Part shown: positions 44,220 through 64,000 of the stretch, in pieces
Layout of the letters: the number at the start of each line of letters is the position of its first letter
Numbering within the stretch: the first letter of the stretch is position 1
Assembly: GCA_009760855.2 (NCBI GenBank)
Contig: WPIO01000187.1
Coordinates: forward strand, 191,501-255,500
DNA from: Cristatella mucedo
Taxonomy: Eukaryota; Bryozoa; Phylactolaemata; Cristatellidae
DNA: 64,000 nucleotides
Direction of reading: 5' to 3'
Program-made: the position numbers and the translations under genes
The notes under the pieces: generated by a model
What the model saw: the letters and a program-made list of their open reading frames with translations, nothing else
Database searches by the model: none
Told to the model about the DNA's origin: nothing

Positions 44220-46493
44220 GTACGTGGCCATCTGTTGTCACTTTATTTTAGTTCCGAGTGAATTGCCTGCCTGACTTCTCGACTATTACCTGTGCTATAG
44301 CTGCTGCTGAAGTGCAACATCGCCCGCTCCGCCTGCGCACCCTCTCACTCCCCCCCAGACTCGCTGCTGTCCGTTCCTTGCCGAGCGCTGGCGCCACAGC
44401 GTCGCTTCGCAGCGACAGGCCGCACGAGTCAAGGAGTCCATGCGTAGCCGGCCGGGTGCGCAGGCCAGCATTATTCTCGCCAGCTGGTCGCTGCCAGGCC
44501 GCGAGCGTCGCGCAGCGAGACTGAGGACGACGACGCCTTCGTGACAGTGGCCTCCGCCCACTGTTCTAGTAGAGGACGAGCGGCTAGAGTCGGGCGTTGC
44601 ATCTCTTGCGTAATTCAGCGACAGCCGGAGCAGGTTGCCGAGCGTTGGCTCCTTCTCTCAGTTCGTTTGGCGTCACGTGAAACCCGCGCGGAGCTCGGGC
44701 GCCTTCGACCTCGGGCGCTGACACCTTCCGCTGGGTTCGTGCATTCACATGGGTTGGCTACCGAATGCGTACCGAACGCTCCTAGAAAACCCCATAGAAA
44801 ACTCTCCTGGATAACTAGCATACACCTAGTCTATGTAGCTGTGGAGCACGGAGATATAATTGTGCTTAAATCGTGTGCTTATGGAAATACTCGCTGGTTG
44901 TTGGCTAAGGCAGTTCTTCAGCGAAGCCTTCAAATTGTCCGATTTTATAAGGCAGCTGGCCCTGGACTGGACATGTTTCCAAGCAATGCATGATAGCAGT
45001 GACCCGGGTAGAAACAAAATTCGTCTTTTTGTAATGACGAAGGAATTGACCAAGTTTTTGTAGCTATTAGCCGAGTCTGGATTTGTTCGGTAAATCTTGA
45101 AATTAAGAAAGGTCAAGTATATAAGTCATTATCTCCACCTAAGCTTTTCAATACCACCAGTTTAATGTAGTTCTGAATCGTAATGCTTAGTAATTTCTTG
45201 TCGGAGCACTATCCAGTGGCTTGCTCAATTTCTTCGATAACAAAACTAAGTTGGGCCAGTTTTGTTACTACCTTCATCCTGCATACCTGTAAACCATGAG
45301 TGAGGTTGTATGGATATGCACAAAACAACTTTGACTGATGCTTAAGAATGACTGATGCTTAAGATGCTTAAGCCTTAGCGAGTCTTCAAAGTATTTATAT
45401 CTCAAGTTCAGTTCCTGACAACTACAGCGAATCGAATCGTCTTTCGTGCCTACTAGGCGGGACCTTGTACCGAAGATCTTGTTTTCGAAGAGCGTGGCTG
45501 CCTAAATGTAAAAGTGACCTCAACATCTTCCCAAGGAGACCAACTTTCGTGTGTTTGGCCCATTGCAAGCAAACCTGTGTATTTACATGCACCATGGCAC
45601 ACACTAAGTAAGGCGGTTGCTTTTCACGACCTCGGTCCCAACGCAGCGGGTTCGAATCCTGCGGTGGGCGACCCTTTATTGCTACTGCAAGTGGCGCTGA
45701 TAGCCGTATAGGCTCTTCTGTTGCTATACAAAAGAAGCTGTTAAGTCAGCTGGTACTTATTTTCAACAAGTAGTGCTCCACGATACGACCTTGGCGCTGC
45801 GGTTGCTTAGTGGCAGCTTTTGGAGTTCGTTGGATGCTGAGTTTTGAATGCATGTGCTTGCATAGTCTCAAGTTAGATCTCAGGGTAGATCTGCAGGGCG
45901 TGATTCAATCTTTGATGATACCTCATACAGTCAGACCCACATTGCAGACTGTACTTTCGGGACCGAACCACTTCTAGTAGGGTCAGTCCAAGTAACGTCC
46001 AATTACCAGGTCTCTGCTCACCGATCCGGTTAGCCGATGTTCGCCGGAAGAAGACGACCTTCCGACTCTGCATTCCTTTTAACTTTTTGGTTACTCTGAT
46101 ACATGCAGGTCCATATGTAACATCTATGTACAGTAAATATAAATTACAGCCGGCATACAGCAAGTTTGTTACGATAATTCCACGGTCTCTCTGGCCATCC
46201 GATGGTATCTGCCGGCATAGCTACAGCATCCTTGATTGGTCTTGGTGTTTGTCAGTGAAGCCTCACCCGTGCTGCAGAGCTGCTGTTGTGCCACTGTTGC
46301 GTAGTGATGCATGCCGCTTGGCACATTTCTGTCGTGCTCTTCTCCAGACCAAGCGTCTCCTCTGCCCCCTCCCTCCCCCTACTGTAGCGTAGGGATCTTT
46401 CCTGCCCCCCCCCCAGGGTGAGGGTGTCGTTTTGCCACCGATAGCAGCAGAGCTAGCCGTCTGCAGTCGTCCCCGTGTGTGCACTCGTTGCAG
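44220..46493. other. Region upstream of TIMELESS exon 1
   Basis: GC-rich at the left (44250-44750) and ordinary thereafter, with one SINE head at 45597. Open frames here are not recognisable proteins. It is either the TIMELESS first intron or its upstream region. Confidence 0.45.
45597..45690 (+). mobile_element. tRNA-derived repeat, family B copy 1
   Basis: TAAGTAAGGCGGTTGCTTTT, CACGACCTCGGTCCC and a perfect-looking B box CGGGTTCGAATCC. The A-box part is only partly kept, so I call it a SINE head, not a tRNA gene. Confidence 0.65.
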
Positions 46494-46496
46494 GTG

Positions 46497-63731
<17,235 letters not shown>

Positions 63732-64000
63732 GTAGGCCACCGGTGTTGCTAGTCGAAAAGACTTGGCTGCATACCGCAGCTGCCCGTCACTGCGGCTGGA
63801 GCAATTCCGACCTCGCTGTCCACGGCATGTGTGCGCGCGACAGACGGGTGAGAGAGGGGGCTTCTAGGGGTCAGAAATGAGCACCAGACTGCAAATCCTG
63901 CGCCTCGCTGCAGGCCCGTCTGTCGCACGTCCACGTCGGCCTTCGCTAGGAACGCTAGCGCCACCTGGAGAGAGCCACAGCAGTGTCATTTAGCCGAGCG
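63732..64000 (+). other. TIMELESS: Start of TIMELESS intron 19
   Basis: Begins with donor GTAGGC; no further exon recognised before the window ends. Confidence 0.6.

Noticed and set aside
45597-45690. Second tRNA gene
   Set aside because: B box is good, but no complete acceptor or anticodon stem pairing could be drawn; fits a SINE head.

Overview
The window is nuclear DNA from an intron-dense animal, most likely a marine-type invertebrate. The protein-level matches are to metazoan SKIC3 (TTC37) and TIMELESS. Introns follow GT-AG rules, there are long CT/GA, CA and AT microsatellites, tRNA-derived SINEs and L2/CR1-like LINEs, and one tRNA-Thr gene. There are no bacterial operon features. I cannot name the phylum from the sequence alone.

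Layout. Positions 1-4882 are intergenic: microsatellites, a SINE, palindromes and LINE tails. Positions 4883-38531 hold a complete SKIC3/TTC37 gene on the + strand. I could chain 42 exons by reading phase into one frame of 5061 nt (1686 residues plus stop), with a poly(A) signal at 38852. Its product is the TPR scaffold of the Ski complex, which feeds mRNA to the cytoplasmic exosome. Positions 38532-44200 are intergenic: two oppositely oriented L2-like retrotransposons, a possible minus-strand terminal exon (42491-42754), a 15-bp tandem repeat and tRNA-Thr(CGT) on the minus strand. From 46497 (or possibly from a small exon at 44208) to the right edge lies the 5' part of TIMELESS on the + strand: 19 exons and 733 codons. 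The gene runs off the window. Its product is the replication-fork protection factor that partners TIPIN.

The two genes are co-oriented neighbours with no obvious shared pathway. The introns carry most of the unusual structure. Two inverted-repeat pairs flank SKIC3 exons 10-11 and exons 35-38; the second is 135 bp and nearly identical. Intron 40 of SKIC3 holds a 2.1-kb GA satellite with a higher-order unit. There are several long perfect palindromes, poly-C runs of 31 and 35 bases, and a decayed Tc1/mariner transposase in TIMELESS intron 12. A SINE family appears to share its 3' tail with a resident LINE.

I found no novel multi-gene system. Exon boundaries were worked out by eye from splice sites, reading phase and remembered family conservation; no alignment program was run. 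Phase below means the number of bases of a split codon left at the exon's 3' end.
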